This document shows, piece after piece, positions 48,461-57,314 of a stretch of DNA of 64,000 bases. The stretch is taken from NCBI GenBank assembly GCA_951812305.1, contig CATOSB010000001.1, forward strand, positions 577,189 through 641,188, given 5' to 3'. Below the pieces are notes generated by a model. The model was given only the letters and a program-made list of their open reading frames with translations, was not told the origin of the DNA and did no database searches. The stretch's first letter is position 1. Each line of letters starts with the position of its first letter. This DNA is from an uncultured Paracoccaceae bacterium (GTDB lineage Bacteria; Pseudomonadota; Alphaproteobacteria; Rhodobacterales; Rhodobacteraceae). The position numbers and the translations under genes were made by a program.

Positions 48461-48488
48461 AGCTCCCCCCGGATTTGCGGCGAACTTA

Positions 48489-48623
48489 TCAGCCGTTGAT
48501 CATCGCCAAAAGGACAAGAAAGATCAAAATATAGATCGTTGCGCGGGTGACCCAGCGCACGAAACCGGAAAAGGTATCTTCCTGAGCCGATATGTTCATT
48601 TCGCCATGCTTGTGATCGGCCAT
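48489..48623 (-). CDS. aa3-type cytochrome c oxidase subunit IV
   Basis: 44 residues, too short for most gene finders. The minus strand reads MADHKHGEMNISAQEDTFSG, then FVRWVTRATIYILIFLVLL and ends AMING. The pattern (short polar N-terminus with EMNISAQEDTFSGFV, then one helix) matches the bacterial aa3 oxidase subunit IV of Rhodobacter and Paracoccus. It is an accessory subunit in the inner membrane. It sits 28 bases downstream of nothing recognisable on its strand and just upstream of the lipoprotein gene. Confidence 0.9.
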   Translation of the reverse strand: MADHKHGEMNISAQEDTFSGFVRWVTRATIYILIFLVLLAMING

Positions 48624-48713
48624 CTGCCATTCCTCGCAATTCGTGTCTTGCGCCGTCATTATTCGATTCCGGTTAAAGTGTCACGACCATCAAGCCGCGC
48701 GAAATGACCGCAG

Positions 48714-49160
48714 TCAGTCGTTGTTCAAATCCGCCGCCAAACGAAAGCCGATGCGCTTGGGTTCCGCGTTCGCCAATTGTTTGGGAAGCGTGCGCAGCAT
48801 GACGTTCAACTGCGTGACGTGTTGGATCAATTGGGTTTTTGAACCGGTCGGATCAGTGCCGTAAAATGTCACAATATCAGGGTCGAAATACCCAATCCCC
48901 TCGATCCGCATCACACCGACCTCGCCGCCGGCAAAGCCCATCGCCACCTCGTGCTCGTTGTCCAGCTGCTCCTCGAAGTTCTGGATATACAGGATCAATC
49001 GTTCATAGGCCCATTCTGCGGGGCTCTTTTGCTGCAACGGCTTTTTCTGCAGCGCGGGCGGCATTGGGATGCCTTCGGATTCCACGTCCGCCAGAGTCAC
49101 CCTGACACGCGGGCTTTCGTCGTTTTCCGCTTCTTTTCCAGGCGGTTTCTTTTTGGTCAT
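48714..49160 (-). CDS. DUF6173-like protein
   Basis: 148 residues. SPAEWAYERLILYIQNFEEQ, LDNEHEVAMGFAGGEVGVMRIEGIGYFDPDIVTFYG and KTQLIQHVTQLNVMLRTLPK match a conserved Rhodobacterales family of unknown function (DUF6173 as I recall). The N-terminus is basic and disordered. No signal or helix. It precedes the Lrp/AsnC gene's end by 12 bases. Confidence 0.78.
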   Translation of the reverse strand: MTKKKPPGKEAENDESPRVRVTLADVESEGIPMPPALQKKPLQQKSPAEWAYERLILYIQNFEEQLDNEHEVAMGFAGGEVGVMRIEGIGYFDPDIVTFYGTDPTGSKTQLIQHVTQLNVMLRTLPKQLANAEPKRIGFRLAADLNND

Positions 49161-49172
49161 GCCTGTGTCCTT

Positions 49173-49646
49173 TCAAGGGATGGCTGGCAATGGAAGCGCC
49201 GTGGTTTCCTTGATCTCTTCCATAACGAAGCTGGCGGAGATATCCAAAACCGGCACGCGAGCGATCAATTCTTTGTAAAACCGGTCATAGGCGGCGACAT
49301 CCGCGACGCGGATTTTCAGAACATAATCCAGATCACCCGTCATCCGATAGGCTCCGACGATTTCCGGCATCACGCGCACCACACGGCTGAACTTCTTCAA
49401 CCAATCATCCGCGTGTGTGCTTGCCCGGATCAAAACCATCGCGGTCAGCGGGCAACCAAGCCGCTCCGGGTCCAGCAAAATGGCGCGGCCACGGATGATA
49501 CCGGCCGCCTCCATCTGCTTCATCCGCCGCCAGCACGCATTACGAGAAAGATGCGCCTTTTCGGCCAACGCATCCATCGACAAGTCGGCATCCTGTTGCA
49601 AGGCATCCAGTATTCGCAGGTCAATTGTATCAGTTTCAGCAGTCAT
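49173..49646 (-). CDS. Lrp/AsnC-family transcriptional regulator
   Basis: 157 residues from the ATG at 49646. N-terminal helix-turn-helix: LRILDALQQDADLSMDALAEKAHLSRNACWRRMKQMEAAGII. C-terminal RAM (ACT-like) domain: YRMTGDLDYVLKIRVADVAAYDRFYKELIA. Such proteins sense amino acids and control their metabolism. Divergent from the DUF6356 gene. Confidence 0.93.
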   Translation of the reverse strand: MTAETDTIDLRILDALQQDADLSMDALAEKAHLSRNACWRRMKQMEAAGIIRGRAILLDPERLGCPLTAMVLIRASTHADDWLKKFSRVVRVMPEIVGAYRMTGDLDYVLKIRVADVAAYDRFYKELIARVPVLDISASFVMEEIKETTALPLPAIP

Positions 49647-49751
49647 TCTGGGACTGTATCCCAAAACAACTTGATTTGGCTACCATGTTTGAGACGAAAT
49701 TGAGCGTATGGCGGTGTAGAAATGTCATCAACAACCCGAAAAGGATTACAA

Positions 49752-49964
49752 ATGTCCCGTTCCGCCTTGCAAACCCTGTTCCTCGACCACCCGTCTTCAG
49801 TCGACGAAACCTATTTCGAACATATGCGATTTGCCGGAAGTTTCGCGTTCTGGCTGCTTGTCGCTGGTACGGCCGCGCTCGTCCACGCGCTGATTCCTGC
49901 AGCGTGCGAAAAAACCGCCAGCAACATTGTCAGGCGCCTGTCCGCCCGGATTGCGGGTCGTTAG
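49752..49964 (+). CDS. DUF6356 family protein
   Basis: 70 residues from the ATG at 49752, preceded by AAGGATTACA. LFLDHPSSVDETYFEHMRFAGSFAFWLLVAGTAALVHALIP is the conserved block: LFxxHPxSVxETYFEHM followed by one membrane helix with the HALIP end, then AACEKTASNIVRRL. The family is small, one-helix and of unknown role. The in-frame start at 49722 lacks a ribosome site. Confidence 0.85.
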   Translation: MSRSALQTLFLDHPSSVDETYFEHMRFAGSFAFWLLVAGTAALVHALIPAACEKTASNIVRRLSARIAGR

Positions 49965-49989
49965 TCTCATTTGAACGACGTTGTGGTCG

Positions 49990-50217
49990 CTACCGAATGT
50001 AATGCGCGACGACCCGGATGAACGCTTCCGGAATTTCCCTTAACGGGTAGCCGCCGGGTTTCTGGCTGTATGCCAGCAAGATCAGCGTCCCGCCGATCAG
50101 AACTGCAATCGAGGCAACCCTTGGCGGTCGCTTTTCCGCCAGCGCACCGAAGATCGACGGCACGGAAAATCCCAAGACGACGATCCCGATGACAAGTAAC
50201 AGATCCTGCGACAGCAA
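49990..50217 (-). CDS. Small membrane protein next to pyk
   Basis: 75 residues. DLLLVIGIVVLGFSVPSIFGAL and VASIAVLIGGTLILLAY are two helices, and the C-terminus KPGGYPLREIPEAFIRVVAHYIR is polar. It starts 4 bases after the pyk stop, so it is likely co-transcribed with pyk. I recognise it only as a conserved small membrane protein; function unknown. Confidence 0.75.
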   Translation of the reverse strand: MLSQDLLLVIGIVVLGFSVPSIFGALAEKRPPRVASIAVLIGGTLILLAYSQKPGGYPLREIPEAFIRVVAHYIR

Positions 50218-50221
50218 ATAC

Positions 50222-51667
50222 TCACTCCGGTTCGGCCCGGTAAATCAGTTTTTCATCACAAGGGGCCACGCGAAGGATATTCGTAGTTCCGGGCACATTA
50301 AAGGGAACACCGGCGGTAACGACAATTTGCTGTTCTTTTGTTGCAAATCCCTCATCTACTGCTGCGTTCACCGCGCTGACCACGGCATGTTTGAATCGGC
50401 CAATCTGCTCGATCACCACACAATGCGCCCCCCAGGTCAGGCACAAACGGCGCGAAGTTCCGACCTCGGACGTCAGGGCCAGGATCGGCACGCGCGGGCG
50501 TTCGCGCGCCACCAGTGACACAGTCGTCCCAGACTGACTGAAGCAGGCGATGGCCTCGATATCCGTTGTTTCCGCGATCTCACGGGCGGCGGATACGATG
50601 GCGTCCGCCACGCTTTCCTTTTCGCCCCTTCGCGACGCCTCAATCACGTCGCGATAGGTCGGATCGCTTTCGACCTCCATCGCGACGTTGTCCATCGTAG
50701 TCACCGCCTCGATCGGGTATTGCCCGGCGGCAGATTCCGCTGACAGCATCACCGCATCGGTGCCTTCATAAATCGCGGCCGCCACGTCAGACACCTCTGC
50801 CCGCGTCGGCATCGGGCTTTCGATCATGCTTTCCAGCATCTGGGTTGCCACGATCACTGGCTTGGCCGCCGCGCGGCATTTACGGATCAGGCGTTTCTGA
50901 ATCGGCGGCACCGCATGAACGGGCAGTTCCACGCCCAGATCGCCGCGCGCCACCATAACGCTGTCGGCGGCATCAAGAATGCTGTCAAACGCATCTACCG
51001 CCGCTGGCTTTTCAATCTTGACCATGATCGCCGCACGCCCCTTCGCCAGCGCACGGGCCTCCTTCACATCCGCTGCACGCTGAACAAACGACAAGGCCAG
51101 CCAATCCACACCAGCCTCGCAGGCCACCTCGAGATCGGCCCGGTCTTTTTCGGTCAAAGCGGCCAACGGTAACACCACATCAGGCACATTCACGCCCTTG
51201 CGGTCAGAAATCTCGCCGCCCGCAATCACCTCGCAATCGGCGAAATCAGCACCGCAATCGCCCACCTTCAGCCGGATCTTGCCATCATTCACCAACAATG
51301 ATGCTCCCGGCTTCATTGCATCGAAAATTTCACGATGGGGCAGATAGGCGCGGGTCAAATCCCCCGGCGTTTCATCCAAGTCGAGCCGATATTTCTGCCC
51401 GTCCTGCAATTCTTCCTTGCCATTGGCAAACGTCCCAAGCCGCAGCTTCGGCCCCTGTAAATCCGCCAGAATGGCGATGGGCCGTCCTGTGTCTTTTTCG
51501 ATCCGGCGGATGATCTTGTGACGCGCGCGAAAGTCGTCGTGCGTTCCGTGGCTCATGTTCAGGCGGAACACGTCGGCGCCCGCCTCAAACAGCGCGCGGA
51601 TGGTCTCATAGTCCTCCGACGCGGGGCCCAAAGTGGCGACGATTTTCACATTGCGGTGGCGTCTCAT
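50222..51667 (-). CDS. pyk: Pyruvate kinase
   Basis: 481 residues from the ATG at 51667 (MRRHRNVKIVATLGPASEDY); longer in-frame starts upstream are not family-like. LADLQGPKLRLGTF, MVKIEKPAAVDAFDSILDAADSVMVARGDLGVELP and VIVATQMLESMIESPMPTRAEVSDVA carry the active site (Lys, Glu, Asp, Thr). It makes pyruvate and ATP from phosphoenolpyruvate in the cytoplasm. Allosteric C-terminal domain present. Confidence 0.96.
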   Translation of the reverse strand: MRRHRNVKIVATLGPASEDYETIRALFEAGADVFRLNMSHGTHDDFRARHKIIRRIEKDTGRPIAILADLQGPKLRLGTFANGKEELQDGQKYRLDLDETPGDLTRAYLPHREIFDAMKPGASLLVNDGKIRLKVGDCGADFADCEVIAGGEISDRKGVNVPDVVLPLAALTEKDRADLEVACEAGVDWLALSFVQRAADVKEARALAKGRAAIMVKIEKPAAVDAFDSILDAADSVMVARGDLGVELPVHAVPPIQKRLIRKCRAAAKPVIVATQMLESMIESPMPTRAEVSDVAAAIYEGTDAVMLSAESAAGQYPIEAVTTMDNVAMEVESDPTYRDVIEASRRGEKESVADAIVSAAREIAETTDIEAIACFSQSGTTVSLVARERPRVPILALTSEVGTSRRLCLTWGAHCVVIEQIGRFKHAVVSAVNAAVDEGFATKEQQIVVTAGVPFNVPGTTNILRVAPCDEKLIYRAEPE

Positions 51668-51774
51668 GCGGTGTTCCGGCCTTCGATCTGTTTGCGCTAA
51701 CAACGATTTGCCGCCTCTATGGCCGAATTCCATGCCTACGACAACTGGCGTATCCCAAAAATCATCCCTATTGA

Positions 51775-52545
51775 GTGAAATCGATGAAGGATGACAGCAG
51801 CATAACAAACGAGGCGTTCGAAGTCGAAGGGGCCGACCGCACCGCTGCGTGGATCGTCACCTGCGATCATGCCACGAACATCGTACCCGGTTGGGTGAAT
51901 GGCGGCGAGCTTGGTTTGCCGCCAAAGGATATGGCCCGCCACATCGCGCTCGACGTCGGCGCGGCGGGCGTCACGCGCCACCTGGCAAAACTTCTAAACG
52001 CCCCGGCGGTCCTGTCGTGTTTCTCTCGCCTTGTGATCGACCCCAACCGCGGTGCCGACGACCCGACGCTGATCACCCAGCTCTACGACGGCACAATCGT
52101 GCCGGGGAACCGGAATATTGACGGCGCCGAGCGCGACTCGCGAAAGACAAGACTATATGACGGCTATCACAACGCAATCGAAGAGGTCATTCGTACCCGC
52201 CAGCCCGACGCAATATATCTCGCGATCCATTCTTTCACGCCCAGGCTCAATGGAAAGCATCCCCGCCCGTGGCATGTAACCGTGCTCCATGCCGATGACG
52301 ACCGGTTTGCCGCCCCGCTTCTGTCGCATCTTGCGGCAGAGGATGATCTGATCACTGCGGGAAACGAGCCGTATACCGGTGCGCTAAAAGGCGACAGCGT
52401 GGATCAACACGCGTTGCGGTCAGGCCGTCCTAACGCTTTGATCGAAATCCGGCAGGACCTGATCGAAACGCCCGAGGATCAGACGAAATGGGCCGAACGC
52501 CTTGCTCCGATCCTTGAAGCGGCGCGTGAAGATATGCAGATGTAG
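51775..52545 (+). CDS. N-formylglutamate amidohydrolase family protein
   Basis: 256 residues (GTG at 51775; ATG at 51784 is possible). WIVTCDHATNIVPGW, FSRLVIDPNRGADDPTLI and YLAIHSFTPRLNGKHPRPWHVTVLH are the FGase signature blocks. The family hydrolyses N-formyl-L-glutamate in histidine degradation, though many alphaproteobacterial members stand alone and may act on other formyl or N-acyl amino acids. Divergent from pyk. Followed after 19 bases by DUF1244. Confidence 0.92.
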   Translation: MKSMKDDSSITNEAFEVEGADRTAAWIVTCDHATNIVPGWVNGGELGLPPKDMARHIALDVGAAGVTRHLAKLLNAPAVLSCFSRLVIDPNRGADDPTLITQLYDGTIVPGNRNIDGAERDSRKTRLYDGYHNAIEEVIRTRQPDAIYLAIHSFTPRLNGKHPRPWHVTVLHADDDRFAAPLLSHLAAEDDLITAGNEPYTGALKGDSVDQHALRSGRPNALIEIRQDLIETPEDQTKWAERLAPILEAAREDMQM

Positions 52546-52564
52546 GGTAAAGGGAGAATCCGAC

Positions 52565-52879
52565 ATGGACGACCAGACCCGCCTTGAAATCGAAGCCGCC
52601 GCCTTCCGCCGCTTGCGCACGCATCTGATGGAGGATCGCCGCGATGTGCAGAATATCGACATGATGAACCTTACCGGGTTCTGCCGAAACTGCCTGTCAC
52701 GCTGGTATCAGGAAGCCGCCAATGAACGCGGCATTGAGATGGACAAGGACGCGGGCCGCGAGGCATTTTATGGGATGCCGATGTCGGAGTGGAAGGCGAA
52801 GTATCAGACTGATGCCAGCGATGCGAAACAGGCCGCATTTGAGGTGGCATTTAAGGAAAATGTGACCGACAAGTCGTGA
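52565..52879 (+). CDS. DUF1244 domain protein
   Basis: 104 residues from the ATG at 52565. AFRRLRTHLMEDRRDVQNIDMMNLTGFCRNCLSRWYQEAANE and GREAFYGMPMSEWKAKYQ are the DUF1244 signature, with the FCRNCLSxWY Cys pair. A small soluble protein of unknown function, widespread in proteobacteria. Start spacing of 19 bases after the amidohydrolase gene suggests one transcript. Confidence 0.94.
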   Translation: MDDQTRLEIEAAAFRRLRTHLMEDRRDVQNIDMMNLTGFCRNCLSRWYQEAANERGIEMDKDAGREAFYGMPMSEWKAKYQTDASDAKQAAFEVAFKENVTDKS

Positions 52880-52940
52880 AAACACGATAGCTGGGAAGGC
52901 GGCGTGCTTTAAGAAAAAGCCAGTGACGACTTTTGCCTGA

Positions 52941-53180
52941 AGTGGGCATTCGCAAATCACGAGAAAAGACGCGCGATTGCCTGTCCGTGGGGTGGCGATC
53001 CAACCCTGCAGTTTGCCCGTTTATCCCAGCCAAGTCCGCAGAAGTTCTAAGGATAGCACCCAGCCTCACCAAATCGCCAGCCCGTGGGGACGGGCAGGCG
53101 ATCGCGCGGCGCCTGCGGCTTTATTCCGCGCGAGGGGCAAGCCACCGATATCGGCTTCAGGCCAAATCTCAACACTGTCA
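52941..53180. repeat. Dispersed intergenic repeat, copy B
   Basis: It shares GGGCATTCGC, GACGCGCGATTGCCTG, GTGGGGTGGCGAT, CCAGCCAAGTCCG and the hairpin ATCGCCAGCCCGT-GGGG-ACGGGCAGGCGAT (53073-53102, 12 of 13 pairs) followed by CGCGCGGCGCCTGCGGCTT with copy C, and the first part with copy A. It fills most of the gap after the DUF1244 gene. The remainder, to 53252, shows nothing else. A frame reading TRDCLSVGWR is conserved with copy C, but I see no good start or ribosome site. Confidence 0.85.
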
Positions 53181-53252
53181 GTCAATTCAGCAAGCTGTGA
53201 AAACGCAACTCCTTCGCGCCGCACGGCGCCTGTTGGGGTCGCGGAGTGCGCA

Positions 53253-53528
53253 CTACCCGTCGTTCACATCATGCTCAAACGTCTTGGTCTCGCCTTTGCG
53301 AGTCCCCAAAACCATGCGCAGTAATAACGTCACCACCAACGACACCGCCGCAAACACGACCACCATCCAAGCCAGTGACCCGCCAAATGTCGCGCCGATC
53401 GCAAGCAGGATACCAATTGCCGCCGCGCCAGCCGAGAAACCCAGAAAGATGAACACCGGCGCCAAAGTCTCTAGGATCGCGAAGACAACCGCGCCCGCGA
53501 TCCAGAACCACCACGACATGACCATCAC
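53253..53528 (-). CDS. NfeD-family membrane protein
   Basis: 91 residues (MVMSWWFWIAGAVVFAILETLAPVFIF). Three helices, then a charged tail with RMVLGTRKGETKTFEHDVNDG. It is a short NfeD form lacking the protease domain. Overlaps the SPFH gene by 4 bases, the classic NfeD-SPFH pair that organises a membrane scaffold. Function likely membrane quality control. Confidence 0.88.
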   Translation of the reverse strand: MMVMSWWFWIAGAVVFAILETLAPVFIFLGFSAGAAAIGILLAIGATFGGSLAWMVVVFAAVSLVVTLLLRMVLGTRKGETKTFEHDVNDG

Positions 53529-54430
53529 GCTTTTCCTTTCAGCAGATTGAACGCTTCACCGAATGCATCGATCGCGCTGGACGGCAATATAACTGTCTGC
53601 TTCCCGTCGCCCTTAGCAACTTCAGACAATGCCTCGACCTGTTTCAACGCCACCTGATATTGCGCCGCCGCCAGGCCGTTCTCCTGTATCGCCCGCGCCA
53701 CGACGCCGGTGGCATAGGCTTCCGCATCCGCCTCGATCCGGCGCGCCTTGGCCGATTGTTCGGCGGCATAAAGCTCTGCGTCCGCCTGCAATTCAACCGC
53801 CCGTTTGTCGCCTTCTGCCGTTGTCACTGCTGCGCGGCGTTCGCGCTCGGCGTTCAGCTGTTGCAACATCGCTTCGCGCGTGGCCTGATCGAGATTTACG
53901 TCCAGAATTTCCGCGCGGGTCACCTCGATCCCCCAACTGTCGACCGCGTCCTCGACGCTGGCAGCGATGGTAGAGATCAGCTCTGCGCGGTTCGACTGAA
54001 CTTCGTCCAACTCCATTTTACCGATCTGCGCCCGCACGATGCCCGCGACTGTCGTGATGATGGCCCCGTCCACATCGCGGATCCGATACACCGTCTTTTC
54101 CGGCTGCAGGATGCGATAGAAAACGGAGGTATCCACCTTTACCAGCACGTTGTCGGACGTGATCGCGTCCTGACTTTGTGTCGGCAACTGGCGTTCAAGG
54201 ATCGACACTTTGTGGCGCACACGGTCCAGAAACGGCACGATAAAGTTGATGCCCGGCCCAAGGACTGACCGCAGCCGCCCGAACCGTTCCACCACATGCT
54301 GTTCTGACTGCGGCACGATCCGAACGCCCAGCAGAATACAAAGCAGAATGAACAAGGCGATCAGCACCAGAACCAGTGTACTGCCTGTCATGCCGCCGAT
54401 TATCCCACCCAGAATTTCTTCAATTGTCAT
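53525..54430 (-). CDS. SPFH/Band 7 (stomatin-like, QmcA-type) protein
   Basis: 301 residues. An N-terminal helix (STLVLVLIALFILLCILLGV) is followed by RIVPQSEQHVVERFGRLRSVLGPGINFIVPFLDRV, the band-7 start. Then comes a coiled-coil region (RERRAAVTTAEGDKRAVELQADAELYAAEQSA). It forms large membrane-bound rings, in concert with the adjacent NfeD. The pair is commonly placed near core genes in alphaproteobacteria. Confidence 0.92.
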   Translation of the reverse strand: MTIEEILGGIIGGMTGSTLVLVLIALFILLCILLGVRIVPQSEQHVVERFGRLRSVLGPGINFIVPFLDRVRHKVSILERQLPTQSQDAITSDNVLVKVDTSVFYRILQPEKTVYRIRDVDGAIITTVAGIVRAQIGKMELDEVQSNRAELISTIAASVEDAVDSWGIEVTRAEILDVNLDQATREAMLQQLNAERERRAAVTTAEGDKRAVELQADAELYAAEQSAKARRIEADAEAYATGVVARAIQENGLAAAQYQVALKQVEALSEVAKGDGKQTVILPSSAIDAFGEAFNLLKGKA

Positions 54431-54943
54431 ACTGGCCCTCCTTAAAACGCGTTCATTATGTCTGTAACTCTGACCTATATATAGGTAAGCGTATGTGACC
54501 TTTCAATCGTCAAACCCGATTCAGCTTGCACCGCAAACCCATTAAGCCATTAAAATCAAAGAAAAACCTTTTCCTTGATCCGCGCCCAGGCGCGCTTTTC
54601 GAACTCTTCCTTGGCTGGTTCCAGACAGTTCCGGTCCAGAAACCAGTAGAAGTATTTCTCAAACGGAAAATCCGCCATTGCCTCGGCCCCGAATTCCAGC
54701 GCCTCGCGCAGATCGCTTTCCTTCTTCGGCGTCAGCGTGGCGTGCCAGAAATCCGACTTGCCACAGGTGATCACGCACCGCTTTTGCATCAGCGCCTCAA
54801 ACCCGGCGGCGGAATTCTGCGTCACCACCACACGCGCCGCGTCGGTCAGATCATGCACCGAGGCATCGCTGACAATCACGTTCTGATAGTCCGCGCAGAT
54901 ATCCAGAATGGCGCCGTCGGGAAAGTCTTCCGAGGGGCCACTG

Positions 54944-56075
54944 GCGCTGTTTCAGCCTTCTGGATTTCAGGTTTTGCCTTTTGGGTTGGAATTTTGTCCT
55001 TGTTTTGGCCGAAAATCCGGTTTTTGGGCGGACTCGCCCCGGGGATCACGCTGTTACGATCGGGATTTTATCCACGCCAAGCACAACCAGCCGCTTCAGG
55101 TTATGTCCAATAGCGGTGCAAGCGACCTGGAACTGTACCTTGGCCTGACCACGATAGCGCACCTGTTTCGAGCGCTTTGAAAACACGCGCTCATATGGCG
55201 CACGCATCTTGCTGAGCCAGCGATCCTTATCGCGGTTTTTTGCCGCCATATTGTTCTTCTTGATGACCGCGCTGTGACATCCTTTGCGTTTGAGTTCCCT
55301 CTGTGCAGGTGCAGTGCAATAGCCTTTGTCTGCATAAACAGCACCCTGATCCGGGCACACATGGCGCAGACCTTTGGCATCATCGACATTGGCCGGTGTG
55401 GCCGCCACTTTGTTGACCAGACCTGATTGCATGTCCACGCTGGCATGTTCCTTGTAGCCATACCAATATTTGTTTTTGTTCTTTGCGCCAAAACGCGCTT
55501 GCTTGTCGGCAGCAACCCTGGGAGCGGTTTCGTTGTTGAACTTCTCCAGACCCTTGGCGATGGCTTTGTCCCGATCACTCCAGTTCGAGAATTTCGAAAC
55601 CAGCTGGCTGGCATCCACAAAGGTGAACACTTCCCGGATCAAACCTGCAGCCTTCAAGCTGACGCGCAGACGATTGAAAATGTCCATGAGCCCCTTTGTA
55701 CCCAACCGCTTGCGGAAATCGCCGAAAAACGAGTGATCAGGTGTCTTCTCACTGAGCCCAAAGCCGCAAAACCATTTGGCTGCAAGGTTCTCACGCATGA
55801 ACCGTTCCATCTCCCGATCGGAAATGTCCTCAAGGAATTGAAGCACCAGCATGCGAAACGCACGCCCGGCACCCAATTCAGGGCGCCCGCGATCAGAATA
55901 AAGCGCTGCCGGAGGCTTTGCCAAAGCACACAGGTCAACAACCGCTTCAAACTTGCGGTACGGATGATCAGCCAACACAAGCCCATCCAACGTTGCAAAC
56001 ATTTCAATCTGATCACGCTTCATAGCCAGCCACCCCAAAAAATACTCACGCAGACTGAATCAATTCATCACAGTC
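54944..56075 (-). mobile_element. IS5-family insertion sequence
   Basis: The element carries one transposase gene on the minus strand. Its ends read GCGCTGTTTCAG at the left (54944) and GACTGTGATGAATTG in reverse at the right (56075), only partly inverted. The trinucleotide CTG is present on both sides (54941-54943 and 56076-56078), consistent with a 3-bp target duplication, and excision restores the host frame. The exact end positions are approximate by a few bases. Confidence 0.75.
55046..56038 (-). CDS. IS5-family transposase
   Basis: 330 residues (a start at MKRDQ, 56023, is also possible). DDE motifs: REVFTFVDASQLVSKFSNW (Asp), GAVYADKGYCTAPAQREL (Asp) and RAPYERVFSKRSKQVRYRG (Glu). The N-terminal HTH-like part reads GAGRAFRMLVLQFLEDISDREMERF. 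The frame is intact. Confidence 0.92.
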   Translation of the reverse strand: MGWLAMKRDQIEMFATLDGLVLADHPYRKFEAVVDLCALAKPPAALYSDRGRPELGAGRAFRMLVLQFLEDISDREMERFMRENLAAKWFCGFGLSEKTPDHSFFGDFRKRLGTKGLMDIFNRLRVSLKAAGLIREVFTFVDASQLVSKFSNWSDRDKAIAKGLEKFNNETAPRVAADKQARFGAKNKNKYWYGYKEHASVDMQSGLVNKVAATPANVDDAKGLRHVCPDQGAVYADKGYCTAPAQRELKRKGCHSAVIKKNNMAAKNRDKDRWLSKMRAPYERVFSKRSKQVRYRGQAKVQFQVACTAIGHNLKRLVVLGVDKIPIVTA

Positions 56076-56746
56076 CTGTCCAGAGACTTTTCCGACAGGG
56101 CCAGAATATGCTTACGCACCGCTTTTGACTGCTGGGGATGCGGTTTTACATAGATGACCTCGTCTTTGCATGTCTTGGCGGTTATCTGGATCATCTGATC
56201 GGTCGTCAGAAAATGGCTGCGATCAGGATAAACCTCGATCTCCTGACAATAGATGACCGCCGCCGCCTCCTGCATCGGATTTTTCATCCGCACTTCCTGC
56301 GGCACCTTCGAGACGTTTTCCCGCAGCATGTAACCTGAAACGCCATTGAAGAAATACTCAGCCTTCTCGGCGTCAATCTCTTCCTCGTTGAAGCGGGCAA
56401 AGCGCAACGAAGAGTTCCAGTGCACGCCCACCTCGTCCAGATACCAGAATCCCCAGATATAGCTCGGCATCGCATGCAGGCGGTTCTTGCCATAATCCGA
56501 TTGCCCGCCAACCACGATGTTGATGTGATCCTGATCCAGCAAAAGACGTGATGTCTGCCCTTCGGCGGCCACGATCCGCGTGGTCACGCCTTGCAGGGTC
56601 GCATAACGTACCAGTTTGTTGAAGAAATCGAACTTCTCTTCCTGAATGGATCTCATCCAGGTCCCATACGCATGAATGACCAGCCCCCTTGGGTCGGTGG
56701 CCGGGCGTCTACCCGAAAAGGCGTTTCGCAGCATGTTCATCACGGG

Positions 56747-57259
56747 CTACCTATTCGCGAGGTCCACTCCCCAAAGCGCGGATCTCGGGACCCATCCTTT
56801 GTATCGATCCGCGCGAATTCTGCACCATTCCCTGACGCATTCATCAAGGCGGGCAATGACTCCAAGTTCGACTTTTGCGTTGATCACCGCTTTGCGGTCC
56901 GGCTTCATCAACAAAGGCAGCATGTCTTCTTCTACGATGACCGTGCGCGTCCCCGACAGCAGGCTGTAATGCACCCAACCGCCCATGCCGTCGCGGTCCT
57001 TCACGCGCCGCCAGTGGCCGTATTCGCCGGTGATTTCCAGCGGCATACCGCGATGCTTGAAGACCCAGTCGATGCGATGGTTCAGGGACGGGCCGCGCCG
57101 CACATTGCCCTCTGCCGCTTTCAGAGAAACATAACGCGGCATCGGCAGGTTCGTGACCGGCCCCCGCTCTTCCGCCGCCTGCGCCCCACTCGCCAACACC
57201 AACAAGGCCGCCAAAGCAGCCATCATAACTTGCGCAAGCCCGGATATGCCCTTGCTCAT
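56747..57259 (-). CDS. Periplasmic SH3-domain protein
   Basis: 170 residues from the ATG at 57259. A signal peptide is visible (MMAALAALLVLASGAQA). Two SH3_3-like domains follow: YVSLKAAEGNVRRGPSLNHRIDWVFKHRGMPLEITGEYGHWRRVKDRDGMGGWVH and a second with GVIARLDECVREWCRIRADRYKGWVPRSALWG (two Cys that can pair). Such proteins bind peptidoglycan or act as envelope sensors. The split capsule-type gene starts 7 bases after its stop. Its own promoter region now contains an IS4 element. Confidence 0.87.
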   Translation of the reverse strand: MSKGISGLAQVMMAALAALLVLASGAQAAEERGPVTNLPMPRYVSLKAAEGNVRRGPSLNHRIDWVFKHRGMPLEITGEYGHWRRVKDRDGMGGWVHYSLLSGTRTVIVEEDMLPLLMKPDRKAVINAKVELGVIARLDECVREWCRIRADRYKGWVPRSALWGVDLANR

Positions 57260-57314
57260 TGCCCGTATCGCCCCGAAAGGTCTTAACTGACCTCTATATT
57301 GCCCGAATGCGTGT

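Larger units (their letters stand above)
54556..56740 (-). pseudogene. Capsule-type (KpsS/Capsule_synth-like) glycosyltransferase, split by an IS5-family element
   Basis: The N-terminal part (56740 to about 56076) begins MNMLRNAFSG and includes RLLLDQDHINIVVGGQSDYG and VIYVKPHPQQSKAV. The C-terminal part (54556 to about 54943) begins near SEDFPDGAILDICADYQN and continues VVVTQNSAAGFEALMQKRCVITCGKSDFW, which with VKPHP is the retaining-GT signature of capsule synthesis proteins. A 1.13-kb IS5-type element separates them. Removing it and one CTG joins SLDSGPSEDFPDG in frame, so the gene was intact before the insertion. It starts 7 bases after the SH3-protein stop, same strand. Confidence 0.85.

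Noticed and set aside
52933..53550. A long plus-strand open frame after DUF1244.
   Set aside because: It runs through the dispersed repeat and then over the NfeD gene on the opposite strand, with no ribosome site and no recognisable domain. Treated as repeat plus shadow.
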